64,000 nucleotides of DNA from Siphonodentalium dalli. Lineage: Eukaryota > Mollusca > Scaphopoda > Gadilida > Siphonodentaliidae. Every line of letters begins with the position of its first letter. Position 1 is the first letter of the stretch. A program made the position numbers and the translations under genes. Positions 45,953 to 58,820 of this stretch are shown piece after piece. The stretch covers positions 182,068,556 to 182,132,555 of the forward strand of contig CP136067.1 in assembly GCA_032622095.1 (NCBI GenBank). Direction: 5' to 3'. Below the pieces are notes generated by a model that saw nothing but the letters and a program-made list of their open reading frames with translations, made no database searches and had not been told where the DNA came from.

Positions 45953-47334
45953 ATTACTGCTCATCGATTGGAGGTACTGTCCCTTGGCCAAACGCCACAC
46001 ATGTGGTCGGGTTGGTTTATAAAGGTCAATACGAACTTGCCCGATGTCATCAAATATCGGATTTAACTCGGCGGTCAGCAATGTTCGGCATCAACTCCAG
46101 CGATGTAAAGAGGTGGGTAAATGGACGGGTGAGGTTGGTAAGTACATACTAACCTGACCCACCCATTTGCAAACCTTTGGAACATCACAGTAAAACATAT
46201 TTTGGTCTAAATTTACAACTGATTTTGATTTTGTTTTTGAGTTATAGGTTCTCACAAACCCACACCCTACCCCATCTGTCAGCGAGTAACATCTCTGCAT
46301 GATAATAACCGACCTTATCATCCAGAAATAAATTTAATCGGCAAACCGGACCGAACATAATTCAAACTGACCTGTTTTTTACATGAGAGAAATCATTTTA
46401 TAAATTTTTTAAACGATCGGAGAGCTGTAAATATAGAACCAAAATACTCAGCAAATTCTAAGTTTTAAAGGACCATCATCATCATCACTGTGGCAAAAAT
46501 TGGCGACCGCGACAATATTTGAAATTAATGTCACATGATGTGTGTCCCAAACCAGTAAGCTCAAATTCCGCATAATTATGATTTATTTAATTGATTACAT
46601 TATATATCACCTGAGACGTCTGTATCTCACTGTGTTGAAACAGGCAACACCGATGTCAGCGAACAGACATCGGGATTAGAAAATCGTGCTATAGGCCAGC
46701 AAAGTAATCCGTTTTTTCGGCATATAATATCGTTGACATGGACAACATAACTGGATCGGACAAAGAAGTAATCAAGATAACTATCGGATTGACCAGGGGC
46801 TTGACAGAGATATGTTTGTCCAAGAAAAGGATGTGCGTGAATTTCATACTGTCAATTGTTTTCGTTGTGTGCACAATGGGGTCACCATGATGGGCGATTC
46901 GCCACGGATGGAATGCACACGAATGTGCATAATTTTGGTGTCGAAGTTGTTGGTATTGGGTTACTGCTCACGTGGTAACAAGTGCTTACCACACAGCGGC
47001 ATTGAATCCTGCGAACAGGCATTCATTCGATCGGGTCATCATCTAGGGCAATTGGTTCACAGGTATGTCATGAGATGAAATTCGAGTCGGCATGACGAAA
47101 TAACATTTTTTCGATAGCTCGGAGTAAATTTGCGGCGTACTTCAAATTCGGTCAACTATTGTATGCGCACGCGTGCGTACGTGCACACATGCCACTGTGG
47201 ATTATATTCGCATCTGCCTCTATGATTGTATGCGCATCTCCTCTGTGGATTATTAAACGCATCTGCCTCTGTGGATATACGCCGCCTCCTTGTCATAGTA
47301 GAGAGGTTTCGCAAAAATACAAATACAACTTTAT
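45953..47334. other. no gene seen; small ~40-bp repeat
   Basis: Frames up to 88 codons (46,812-47,078) without recognisable motifs. About 47,198-47,275 contains three to four loose copies of CGCATCTGCCTCTGTGGAT. Confidence 0.4.
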
Positions 47335-47338
47335 TTAA

Positions 47339-47557
47339 CCCTTTCTATGCTAATTGGATTCTCCCACTCAGCCATAAAGGTATTACATTGGAAAGGTGTA
47401 TTATTATTCATCTGGAGGGGTATTCGGGTGATATAAGCAGACGACGGGCAATATTTAAAGTGCAGCATGAATCCAAGTCATTGGTATTAAATGTTCAGGT
47501 AATAAGTTCAACACACGACCATAACTACTCACCAATGAGTTTTTAGTATAGAAAGGG
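47339..47557 (+). mobile_element. second TTAA-flanked MITE family
   Basis: 219 bp with termini CCCTTTCTATGCTAA and TTAGTATAGAAAGGG (one mismatch). It is flanked by TTAA at 47,335-47,338 and 47,558-47,561. It is piggyBac-like by target and CCC ends, but its sequence differs from the MITE at 893 and 34,134. The right flank (TTAAAGTGATGTGAAA) matches an uninterrupted copy at 7,615. Confidence 0.8.
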
Positions 47558-47740
47558 TTAAAGTGATGTGAAACACTCCGGTAGAGTGATCAAATAGAAA
47601 TGGGGAATAATCTTTCTCAAATTGTTTACGAATATTAATGTAAATTGATAACACACAACGCCATTCTTATATATTAATTAAATGCAATGACTCTCAGTGG
47701 CGAAATCATTTAAATTTTTCCGGTGTCGAATTAGGTCGAT
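47558..47740 (+). repeat. interspersed repeat, copy 2
   Basis: Counterpart of 7,611-7,790, sharing the CATTCTTAT.TATTAATTAAATGCA segment. Confidence 0.65.
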
Positions 47741-47768
47741 AAATACTCGAACTACCTTTCTACGACTC
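47720..47768 (+). repeat. repeat R, copy 4, left part
   Basis: TAGGTCGATAAATACTCGAACTACCTTTCTACGA-type sequence, matching R at 6,958-6,992, immediately before the satellite. Confidence 0.75.
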
Positions 47769-50700
47769 AAAACAAACAAATAGAGCTTTAAACACGATGT
47801 CTGTGTCCCAAACAAAACAAATACAGCTCACGATGTCTGTGTCCCAAACAAACAAATACAGCTCACGATGTCTGTGTCCCAAACAAACAAATACAGCTTT
47901 AAACACGATGTCTGTGTCCCAAACAAACAAATACAGCTCACGATGTCTGTGTCCCAAACAAACAAATACAGCTGTGTCCCAAACAAACAAATACAGCTCA
48001 CGATGTCTGTGTCCCAAACAAACAAATACAGCTCACGATGTCTGTGTCCCAAACAAACAAATACAGCTCACGATGTCTGTGTCCCAAACAAACAAATACA
48101 GCTCACGATGTCTGTGTCCCAAACAAACAAATACAGCTTTAAACACGATGTCTGTGTCCCAAACAAACAAATACAGCTGTGTCCCAAACAAACAAATACA
48201 GCTTTAAACACGATGTATGTGTCCCAAACAAACAAATACAGCTTTAAACACGATGTCTGTGTCCCAAACAAACAAATACAGCTTTGAACAGGATGTCTGT
48301 GTCCCAAACAAACAAATACAGCTTTAAACACGATGTCTGTGTCCCAAACAAACAAATACAGCTGTGTCCCAAACAAATACAGCTTTAAACACGATGTCTG
48401 TGTCCCAAACAAACAAATACAGCTTTAAACACGATGTCTGTGTCCCAAACAAACAAATACAGCTTTGAACAGGATGTCTGTGTCCCAAACAAATACAGCT
48501 TTAAACACGATGTCTGTGTCCCAAACAAACAAATACAGCTTTAAACACGATGTCTGTGTCCCAAACAAACAAATACAGCTGTGTCCCAAACAAACAAATA
48601 CAGCTTTAAACACGATGTCTGTGTCCCAAACAAACAAATACAGCTTTAAACACGATGTCTGTGTCCCAAACAAACAAATACAGCTTTGAACAGGATGTCT
48701 GTGTCCCAAACAAACAAATACAGCTTTAAACACGATGTCTGTGTCCCAAACAAACAAAAACAGCTGTGTCCCAAACAAACAAATACAGCTTTAAACACGA
48801 TGTCTGTGTCCCAAACAAACAAATACAGCTTTAAACACGATGTCTGTGTCCCAAACAAACAAATACAGCTTTGAACAGGATGTCTGTGTCCCAAACAAAT
48901 ACAGCTTTAAACACGATGTCTGTGTCCCAAACAAACAAATACAGCTTTAAACACGATGTCTGTGTCCCAAACAAACAAATACAGCTCACGATGTCTGTGT
49001 CCCAAACAAACAAATACAGCTCACGATGTCTGTGTCCCAAACAAACAAATACAGCTTTAAACACGATGTCTGTGTCCCAAACAAACAAATACAGCTTTAA
49101 ACAGGATGTCTGTGTCCCAAACAAACAAATACAGCTCACGATGTCTGTGTCCCAAACAAACAAATACAGCTCACGATGTCTGTGTCCCAAACAAGTACAG
49201 CTTTAAACACGATGTCTGAGTCCCAAACAAACAAATACAGCTTTAAACAGGATGTCTGTGTCCCAAACAAACAAATACAGCTCACGATGTCTGTGTCCCA
49301 AACAAACAAATACAGCTCACGATGTCTGTGTCCCAAACAAACAAATACAGCTTACGATGTCTGTGTCCCAAACAAACAAATACAGCTTTAAACACGATGT
49401 CTGTGTCCCAAACAAACAAATACAGCTTTAAACACGATGTCTGTGTCCCAAACAAACAAATACAGCTTTAAACACGATGTCTGTGTCCCAAACAAATACA
49501 GCTCACGATGTCTGTGTCCCAAACAAACAAATACAGCTTTGAACACGATGTCTCCAAACAAACAAATACAGCTTTAAACACGATGTCAGTGTCCCAAACA
49601 AACAAATACAGCTGTCTCCCAAACAAACAAATACAGCTCACGATGTCTGTGTCCCAAACAAACAAATACAGCTCACGATGTCTGTGTCCCAAACAAACAA
49701 ATACAGCTCACGATGTATGTGTCCCAAACAAACAAATACAGCTTTAAACACGATGTCTGTGTCCCAAACAAACAAATACAGCTCACGATGTCTGTGTCCC
49801 AAACAAACAAATACAGCTTTAAACACGATGTCTGTGTCCCAAACAAACAAATACAGCTCACGATGTCTGTGTCCCAAACAAACAAATACAGCTTTAAATA
49901 CGATGTCTGTGTCCCAAACAAACAAATACAGCTTTGAACAGGATGTCTGTGTCCCAAACAAATACAGCTTTAAACACGATGTCTGTGTCCCAAACAAACA
50001 AATAGAGCTGTGACCCAAACAAACAAATACAGATTTAAACACGATGTCTGTGTCCCAAACAAACAAATACAGCTTTAAACACGATGTCTGTGTCCCAAAC
50101 AAACAAATACAGCTTTGAACAGGATGTCTGTGTCCCAAACAAATACAGCTTTAAACACGATGTCTGTGTCCCAAACAAACAAATACAGCTTTAAACACGA
50201 TGTCTGTGTCCCAAACAAACAAATACAGCTCACGATGTCTGTGTCCCAAACAAACAAATACAACTGTGTCCCAAACAAACAAATACAGCTGTGTCCCAAA
50301 CAAACAAATACAGCTGTGTCCCAAACAAACAAATACAGCTGTGTCCCAAACAAACAAATACAGCTCACGATGTCTGTGTCCCAAACAAACAAATACAGCT
50401 GTGTCCCAAACAAACAAATACAGCTGTGTCCCAAACAAACAAATACAGCTGTGTCCCAAACAAACAAATACAGCTGTGTCCCAAACAAACAAATACAGCT
50501 TCGAACTTGATGTCTGTGTCCCAAACAAACAAATACAGCTCACGATGTCTGTGTCCCAAACAAACAAATACAGCTCACGATGTCTGTGTCCCAAACAAAC
50601 AAATACAGCTCACGATGTCTGTGTCCCAAACAAACAAATACAGCTCACGATGTCTGTGTCCCAAACAAACAAATACAGCTTTAAACACGATGTCTGTGTC

Positions 50701-53700
50701 CCAAACAAACAAATACAGCTTTAAACACGATGTCTGTGTCCCAAACAAACAATTACAGCTTTAAACACGATGTCTGTGTCCCAAACAAACAGGCAACATT
50801 CAAAACAAATAGAGCTTTAAACACGATGTCTGTGTCCCAAACAAACAAAACAAATAGAGCTTTAAACACGATGTCTGTGTCCCAAACAAACAAATACAGC
50901 TTTAAACACGATGTCTGTGTCCCAAACAAACAAATACAGCTTTAAACACGATGTCTGTGTCCCAAACAAACAAATACAGCTCACGATGTCTGTGTCCCAA
51001 ACAAACCAATACAGCTCACGATGTCTGTGTCCCAAACAAACAAATACAGCTTTAAACACGACGTCTGTGTCCCAAACAAACAAATACAGCTGTGACCCAA
51101 ACAAACAAATACAGCTTTAAACACGATGTCTGTGTCCCAAACAAACAAATACAGCTTTAAACACGATGTCTGTGTCCCAAACATACAAATACAACTTTAA
51201 ACACGATGTCTGTGTCCCAAACAAACAAATACAGCTTAAAACACGATGTCTGTGTCCCAAACAAACAAATACAGCTCACGATGTCTGTGTCCCAAACAAA
51301 CACATACAGCTGTGTCCCAAACAAACAAATACAGCTCACGATGTCTGTGTCCCAAACAAACAAATACAGCTCACGATGTCTGTGACCCAAACAAACAAAT
51401 ACAGCTCACGATGTCTGTGTCCCAAACAAACAAATACAGCTTTAAACACGATGTCTGTGTCCCAAACAAACAAATACAGCTTTAAACACGATGTCTGTGT
51501 CCCAAACAAACAAATACAGCTTTAAACACGATGTCTGTGTCCCAAACAAACAAATACAGCTTTAAACACGATGTCTGTGTCCCAAACAAACAAATACAGC
51601 TCACGATGTCTGTGTCCCAAACAAACAAATACAGCTTTAAACACGATGTCTGTGTCACAAACAAACAAATACAGCTTTAAATACGATGTCTGTGTCCCAA
51701 ACAAACAAATACAGCTTTAAACACGATGTCTGTGTCCCAAACAAACAAATACAGCTTTAAACACGATGTCTGTGTCCCAAACAAACAAATACAGCTTTAA
51801 ACACGATGTCTGTGTCCCAAACAAACAAATACAGCTTTGAACAGGATGTCTGTGTCCCAAACAAATACAGCTTTAAACACGATGTCTGTGTCCCAAACAA
51901 ACAAATACAGCTTTAAACACGATGTCTGTGTCCCAAGCAAACAAATACAGCTCACGATGTCTGTGTTCCAAACAAACAAATACAGCTCACGATGTCTGTG
52001 TCTCAAACAAACAAATACAGCTTTAAACAGGATGTCTGTGTCCCAAACAAACAAATACAGCTCACGATGTCTGTGTCCCAAACAAACAAATACAGCTCAC
52101 GATGTCTGTGTCCCAAACAAATACAGCTTTAAACACGATGTCTGAGTCCCAAACAAACAAATACAGCTCACGATGTCTGTGTCCCAAACAAACAAATACA
52201 GCTCACGATGTCTGTATCCCAAACAAACAAATACAGCTTTAAACAGGATATCTGTGTCCCAAACAAACAAATACAGCTCACGATGTCTGTGTCCCAAACA
52301 AACAAATAGAGCTCACGATGTCTGTGTCCCAAACAAATACAGCTTTAAACACGATGTCTGTGTCCCAAACAAACAAATAGAGCTCACGATGTCTGTGTCC
52401 CAAACAAATACAGCTTTAAACAGGATGTCTGTGTCCCAAATAAACAAATACAGCTTTAAACAGGATGTCTGTGTCCCAAACAAACAAATACAGCTTTAAA
52501 CACGATGTCTGTGTCCCAAACAAACAAATACAGCTTTAAACACGATGTCTGTGTCCCAAACAAACAAATACAGCTCACGATGTCTGTGTCCCAAACAAAC
52601 AAATACAACTGTGTCCCAAACAAACAAATACAGCTGTGTCCCAAACAAACAAATACAGCTCACGATGTCTGTGTCCCAAACAAACAAATACAGCTGTGTC
52701 CCAAACAAACAAATACAGCTGTGTCCCAAACAAACAAATACAGCTCACGATGTCTGTGTCCCAAACAAACAAATACAGCTCACGATGTCTGTGTCCCAAA
52801 CAAACAAATACAGCTGTGTCCCAAACAAACAAATACAGCTGTGTCCCAAACAAACAAATACAGCTGTGTCCCAAACAAACAAATACAGCTGTGTCCCAAA
52901 CAAACAAATACAGCTCACGATGTATGTGTCCCAAACAAACAAATACAGCTGTGTCCCAAACAAACAAATACAGCTGTGTCCCAAACAAACAAATACAGCT
53001 TCGAACACGATGTCTGTGTCCCAAACAAACAAATACAGCTCACGATGTCTGTGTCCCAAACAAACAAATACAGCTCACGATGTCTGTGTCCCAAACAAAC
53101 AAATACAGCTCACGATGTCTGTGTCCCAAACAAACAAATACATCTCACGATGTCTGTGTCCCAAACAAACAAATACAGCTCACGATGTCTGTGTCCCAAA
53201 CAAACAAATACAGCATTAAACACGATGTCTGTGTCCCAAACAAACAAATAAATCTCACGATGTCTGTGTCCCAAACAAATACAGCTTTAAACACGATGTC
53301 TGTGTCCCAAACAAATACAGCATTAAACACGATGTCTGTGACCCAAACAAACAAATACAGCTTTAAACACGATGTCTTTGTCCCAAACAAACAAATACAG
53401 CTTTAATCACGATGTCTGTGTCCCAAACAAACAAATACAGCTTTAAACACGATGTATGTGTCCCAAACAAACAAATACAGCTTTAAACACGATGTCTGTG
53501 TCCCAAACAAACAAATACAGCTATATACACGATGTCTGTGTCCCAAACAAACAAATACAGCTTTAAACACGATGTCTGTGTCCCAAACAAACAAATACAG
53601 CTTTAAACACGATGTCTGTGTCCCAAACAAACAAATCCAGCTTTAAACACGATGTCTGTGTCCCAAACAAATACAGCTTTAAACACGATGTCTGTGTCCC

Positions 53701-56700
53701 AAACAAATACAGCTTTAAACACGATGACTGTGTCCCAAACAAACAAATACAGCTTTAAACACGATGTCTGTGTCCCAAACAAACAAATACAGCTTTAAAC
53801 ACGATGTCTGTGTCCCAAACAAATACAGCTTTAAACACGATGTCTGTGTCCCAAACAAACAAATACAGCTTTAAACACGATGTCTGTGTCCCAAACAAAC
53901 AAATACAGCTTCGAACACGATATCTGGTTCCCAAACAAACAAATACAGCTTTAAACACGATGTCTGTGTCCCAAACAAACAAATACAGCTTTGAACAGGA
54001 TGTCTGTGTCCCAAACAAATACAGCTTTAAACACGATGTCTGTGTCCCAAACAAACAAATACAGCTTTAAACACGATGTCTGTGTCCCAAACAAACAAAT
54101 ACAGCTCACGATGTCTGTGTCCCAAACAAACAAATACAGCTCACGATGTCTGTGTCCCAAACAAACAAATACAGCTTTAAACAGGATGTCTGTGTCCCAA
54201 ACAAACAAATACAGCTCACGATGTCTGTGTCCCAAACAAACAAATACAGCTCACGATGTCTGTGTCCCAAACAAATACAGCTTTAAACACGATGTCTGAG
54301 TCCCAAACAAACAAATACAGCTCACGATGTCTGTGTCCCAAACAAACAAATACAGCTCACGATGTCTGTGTCCCAAACAAACAAATACAGCTTTAAACAG
54401 GATGTCTGTGTCCCAAACAAACAAATAAAGCTCACGATGTCTGTGTCCCAAACAAACAAATACAGCTCACGATGTCTGTGTCCCAAACAAATACAGCTTT
54501 AAACACGATGTATGTGTCCCAAACAAACAACAACAGCTTTAAACAGGATGTCTGTGTCCCAAACAAACAAATACAGCTTTAAACACGATGTCTGTGTCCC
54601 AAACAAATACAGCATTAAACACGATGTCTGTGACCCAAACAAACAAATACAGCTTTAAACACGATGTCTGTGTCCCAAACAAACAAATACAGCTTTAAAC
54701 ACGATGTCTGTGTCCCAAACAAACAAATACAGCTTTAAACACGATGTATGTGTCCCAAACAAACAAATACAGCTTTAAACACGATGTCTGTGTCCCAAAC
54801 AAACAAATACAGCTATATACACGATGTCTGTGTCCCAAACAAACAAATACAGCTTTAAACACGATGTCTGTGTCCCAAACAAACAAATACAGCTTTAAAC
54901 ACGATGTCTGTGTCCCAAACAAACAAATACAGCTTTAAACACGATGTCTGTGTCCCAAACAAACAAATCCAGCTTTAAACACGATTTCTGTGTCCCAAAC
55001 AAATACAGCTTTAAACACGATGACTGTGTCCCAAACAAACAAATACAGCTTTAAACACGATGTCTGTGTCCCAAACAAACAAATACAGCTTTAAACACGA
55101 TGTCTGTGTCCCAAACAAATACAGCTTTAAACACGATGTCTGTGTCCCAAACAAACAAATACAGCTTTAAACACGATGTATGTGTCCCAAACAAACAAAT
55201 ACAGCTTTAAACACGATGTCTGTGTCCCAAACAAACAAATACAGCTTCGAACACGATATCTGGTTCCCAAACAAACAAATACAGCTTTAAACACGATGTC
55301 TGTGTCCCAAACAAACAAATACAGCTTTGAACAGGATGTCTGTGTCCCAAACAAATACAGCTTTAAACACGATGTCTGTGTCCCAAACAAACAAATACAG
55401 CTTTAAACACGATGTCTGTGTCCCAAACAAACAAATACAGCTCACGATGTCTGTGTCCCAAACAAACAAATACAGCTCACGATGTCTGTGTCCCAAACAA
55501 ACAAATACAGCTTTAAACAGGATGTCTGTGTCCCAAACAAACAAATACAGCTCACGATGTCTGTGTCCCAAACAAACAAATACAGCTCACGATGTCTGTG
55601 TCCCAAACAAATACAGCTTTAAACACGATGTCTGAGTCCCAAACAAACAAATACAGCTCACGATGTCTGTGTCCCAAACAAACAAATACAGCTCACGATG
55701 TCTGTGTCCCAAACAAACAAATACAGCTTTAAACAGGATGTCTGTGTCCCAAACAAACAAATAAAGCTCACGATGTCTGTGTCCCAAACAAACAAATACA
55801 GCTCACGATGTCTGTGTCCCAAACAAATACAGCTTTAAACACGATGTATGTGTCCCAAACAAACAACAACAGCTTTAAACAGGATGTCTGTGTCCCAAAC
55901 AAACAAATACAGCTTTAAACACGATGTCTGTGTCCCAAACAAACAAATACAGCTTTAAACAGGATGTATGTGTCCCAAACAAACAAATACAACTGTGTCC
56001 CAAACAAACAAATACAGCTGTGTCCCAAACAAACAAATACAGCTCACGATGTCTGTGTCCCAAACAAACAAATACAGCTGTGTCCCAAACAAACAAATAC
56101 AGCTGTGTCCCAAACAAACAAATACAGCTGTGTCCCAAACAAACAAATACAGCTCACGATGTCTGTGTCCCAAACAAACAAATACAGCTCACGATGTCTG
56201 TGTCCCAAACAAACAAATACAGCTGTGTCCCAAACAAACAAATACAGCTGTGTCCCAAACAAACAAATACAGCTGTGTCCCAAACCAACAAATACAGCTC
56301 ACGATGTCTGTGTCCCAAACAAACAAATACAGCTGTGTCCCAAACAAACAAATACAGCTGTGTCCCAAACAAACAAATACAGCTGTGTCCCAAACAAACA
56401 AATACAGCTGTGTCCCAAACAAACAAATACAGCTTCGAACACGATGTCTGTGTCCCAAACAAACAAATACAGCTCACGATGTCTGTGTCCCAAACAAACA
56501 AATACAGCTCACGATGTCTGTGTCCCAAATAAACAAATACATCTCACGATGTCTGTGTCCCAAACAAACAAATACAGCTCACGATGTCTGTGTCCCAAAC
56601 AAACAAATACAGCTTTAAACACGATGTCTGTGTCCCAAACAAACAAATACAGCTTTAAACACGATGTCTGTGTCCCAAACAAATACAGCTTTAAACACGA

Positions 56701-58171
56701 TGTCTGTGTCCCAAACAAATACAGCATTAAACACGATGTCTGTGACCCAAACAAACAAATACAGCTTTAAACACGATGTCTGTGTCCCAAACAAACAAAT
56801 ACAGCTTTAAACACGATGTCTGTGTCCCAAACAAACAAATACAGCTTTAAACACGATGTATGTGTCCCAAACAAACAAATACAGCTTTAAACACGATGTC
56901 TGTGTCCCAAACAAATAAATACAGCTTTAAACACGATGTCTGTGTCCCAAACAAACAAATACAGCTTTAAACACGATGTCTGTGTCCCAAACAAACAAAT
57001 ACAGCTTTAAACACGATGTCTGTGTCCCAAACAAACAAATCCAGCTTTAAACACGATGTCTGTGTCCCAAACAAATACAGCTTTAAACACGATGTCTGTG
57101 TCCCAAACAAATACAGCTTTACACACGATGTCTGTGTCCCAAACAAACAAATACAGCTTTAAACACGATGTCTGTGTCCCAAACAAACAAATACAGCTTT
57201 AAACACGATGTCTGTGTCCCAAACAAATACAGCTTTAAACACGATGTCTGTGTCCCAAACAAACAAATACAGCTTTAAACACGATGTCTGTGTCCCAAAC
57301 AAACAAATACAGCTTTAAACACGATGTCTGTGTCCCAAACAAACAAATACAGCTTCGAACACGATATCTGGTTCCCAAACAAACAAATACAGCTTTAAAC
57401 ACGATGTCTGTGTCCCAAACAAAACAAATACAGCTTTAAACACGATGTCTGTGTCCCAAACAAAACAAATACAGCTTTAAACACGATGTCTGTGTCCCAA
57501 ACAAAACAAATACAGCTTCGAACACGATGTCTGTGTCCCAAACAAACACATACAGCTTTTAGCACGATGTCTGTGTCCCAAACAAACAAATACAGCTTTA
57601 AACACGATGTCTGTGTCCCAAACAAATACAGCTTTAAACACGATGTCTGTGTCCCAAACAAACAAATACAGCTTTAAACACGATGTCTGTGTCCCAAACA
57701 AACAAATACAGCTTTAAACACGATGTCTGTGTCCCAAACAAACAAATACAGCTTCGAACAGGATGTATGTGTCCCAAACAAACAAATACAGCTTTAAACA
57801 CGATGTCTGTGTCCCAAACAAACAAAACAAATACAGCTTTAAACACGATGTCTGTGTCCCAAACAAACAAACAAATACAGCTTCGAACAGGATGTCTGTG
57901 TCCCAAACAAACAAAACAAATACAGCTTTAAACACGATGTCTGTGTCCCAAACAAACAAATACAGCTTTAAACACGATGTCTGTGTCCCAAACAAACAAA
58001 TACAGCTTTAAACACGATGTTTGTGTCCCAAACAAACAAATACAGCTTTAAACACGATGTCTGTGTCCCAAACAAGACAAATACAGCTTTAAACACGATC
58101 TCTGTGTCCCAAACAAAACAAATACAGCTTTAAACACGATGTCTGTGTCCCAAACAAAACAAATACAGCTT
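47769..58171 (+). repeat. 10.4 kb satellite with 40/36/35/25-bp monomers
   Basis: The full monomer is 40 bp: AAATACAGCTTTAAACACGA, then TGTCTGTGTCCCAAACAAAC. The 35-bp form lacks TTAAA, the 25-bp form lacks 15 bp between AGCT and GTGTCCC, and a 36-bp form lacks one CAAA. On the order of 280 monomers by length. Variants occur in blocks: runs of 25-bp units near 50.25-50.5, 52.6-53.0 and 55.98-56.43 kb, and a block of about 1.3 kb at 53.3-54.6 repeated at 54.6-55.9 kb. Both edges are R sequence. The many open frames on both strands are repeat artefacts. Confidence 0.97.
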
Positions 58172-58345
58172 TTGTTTCACTTAATCTGTGCGAAAAATTG
58201 TAAACAGCTATAAACTGGCTGTGACCATGGAAAGCATTTTCAGAGCAAATGAAGCCGGTTATCAATATTTCGTATATTTGTCAATCCATCTTATGCTTCC
58301 TTCCAAATAACGTAGACAGCATTTGGGAGCTCGACTGAGCCATGT
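58172..58345 (+). repeat. repeat R, copy 4, right part
   Basis: GTGCGAAAAATTGTAAACAG and the TGAGCCATGTCC end match R at 15,830-15,985. R positions of about 85 bp between the satellite-like segment and this point are missing. Confidence 0.8.
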
Positions 58346-58820
58346 CCCAAAATATAATGGAGTCAAAATAAAGGATTCTGTTTACTATAAGCATGTTGAT
58401 GCAACAAATTTGTCCTTTTAAAAGTATAATTCATGGTGAATTGTGTTAGAAATGCAAAATGTGAACTTTATAGAGGTTTTTAAAAATATTTTTTTCGCAC
58501 ATTAGTCCATCAAACACCATATTTAAAAAACAAATAAGGGAATGTGCACTGAACAATGTGAATAATGATGAACTATAAAAAAGATATTCATATTTATTAT
58601 ATTTTCAGTAACTTTTTCCGCCAAAATAATAATCGTATCCCCACTCCCGCAAGCGCCACGATGTTATCCTACTCACAGAGGTTTATCCTACTCCCAGCGA
58701 TGACGGACTATTTATCCCAACCTCGCGAGTCGCGAGCACGTTCCGAGTTACGTTAGACCGGCCCCCAGATGAGGGTAGGGTCACACGAAAGGGTAGAAAT
58801 TTTGACGCTATCTCCAATTA
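58346..58820. other. no gene seen
   Basis: Non-coding. The outer end of the inverted repeat may start within its last 60 bases, but the partner arm runs off the window. Confidence 0.45.

Noticed and set aside
47797-58011. Dozens of open frames of 60-268 codons with repeats such as MSVSQTNKYS and CLFGTQTSCLK
   Set aside because: They are six-frame readings of the 40-bp satellite. They occur on both strands and in several frames at once and change frame with monomer length.
47769-58171. CRISPR-like array
   Set aside because: Monomers are contiguous with no unique spacers, the context is eukaryotic, and no cas genes are present.
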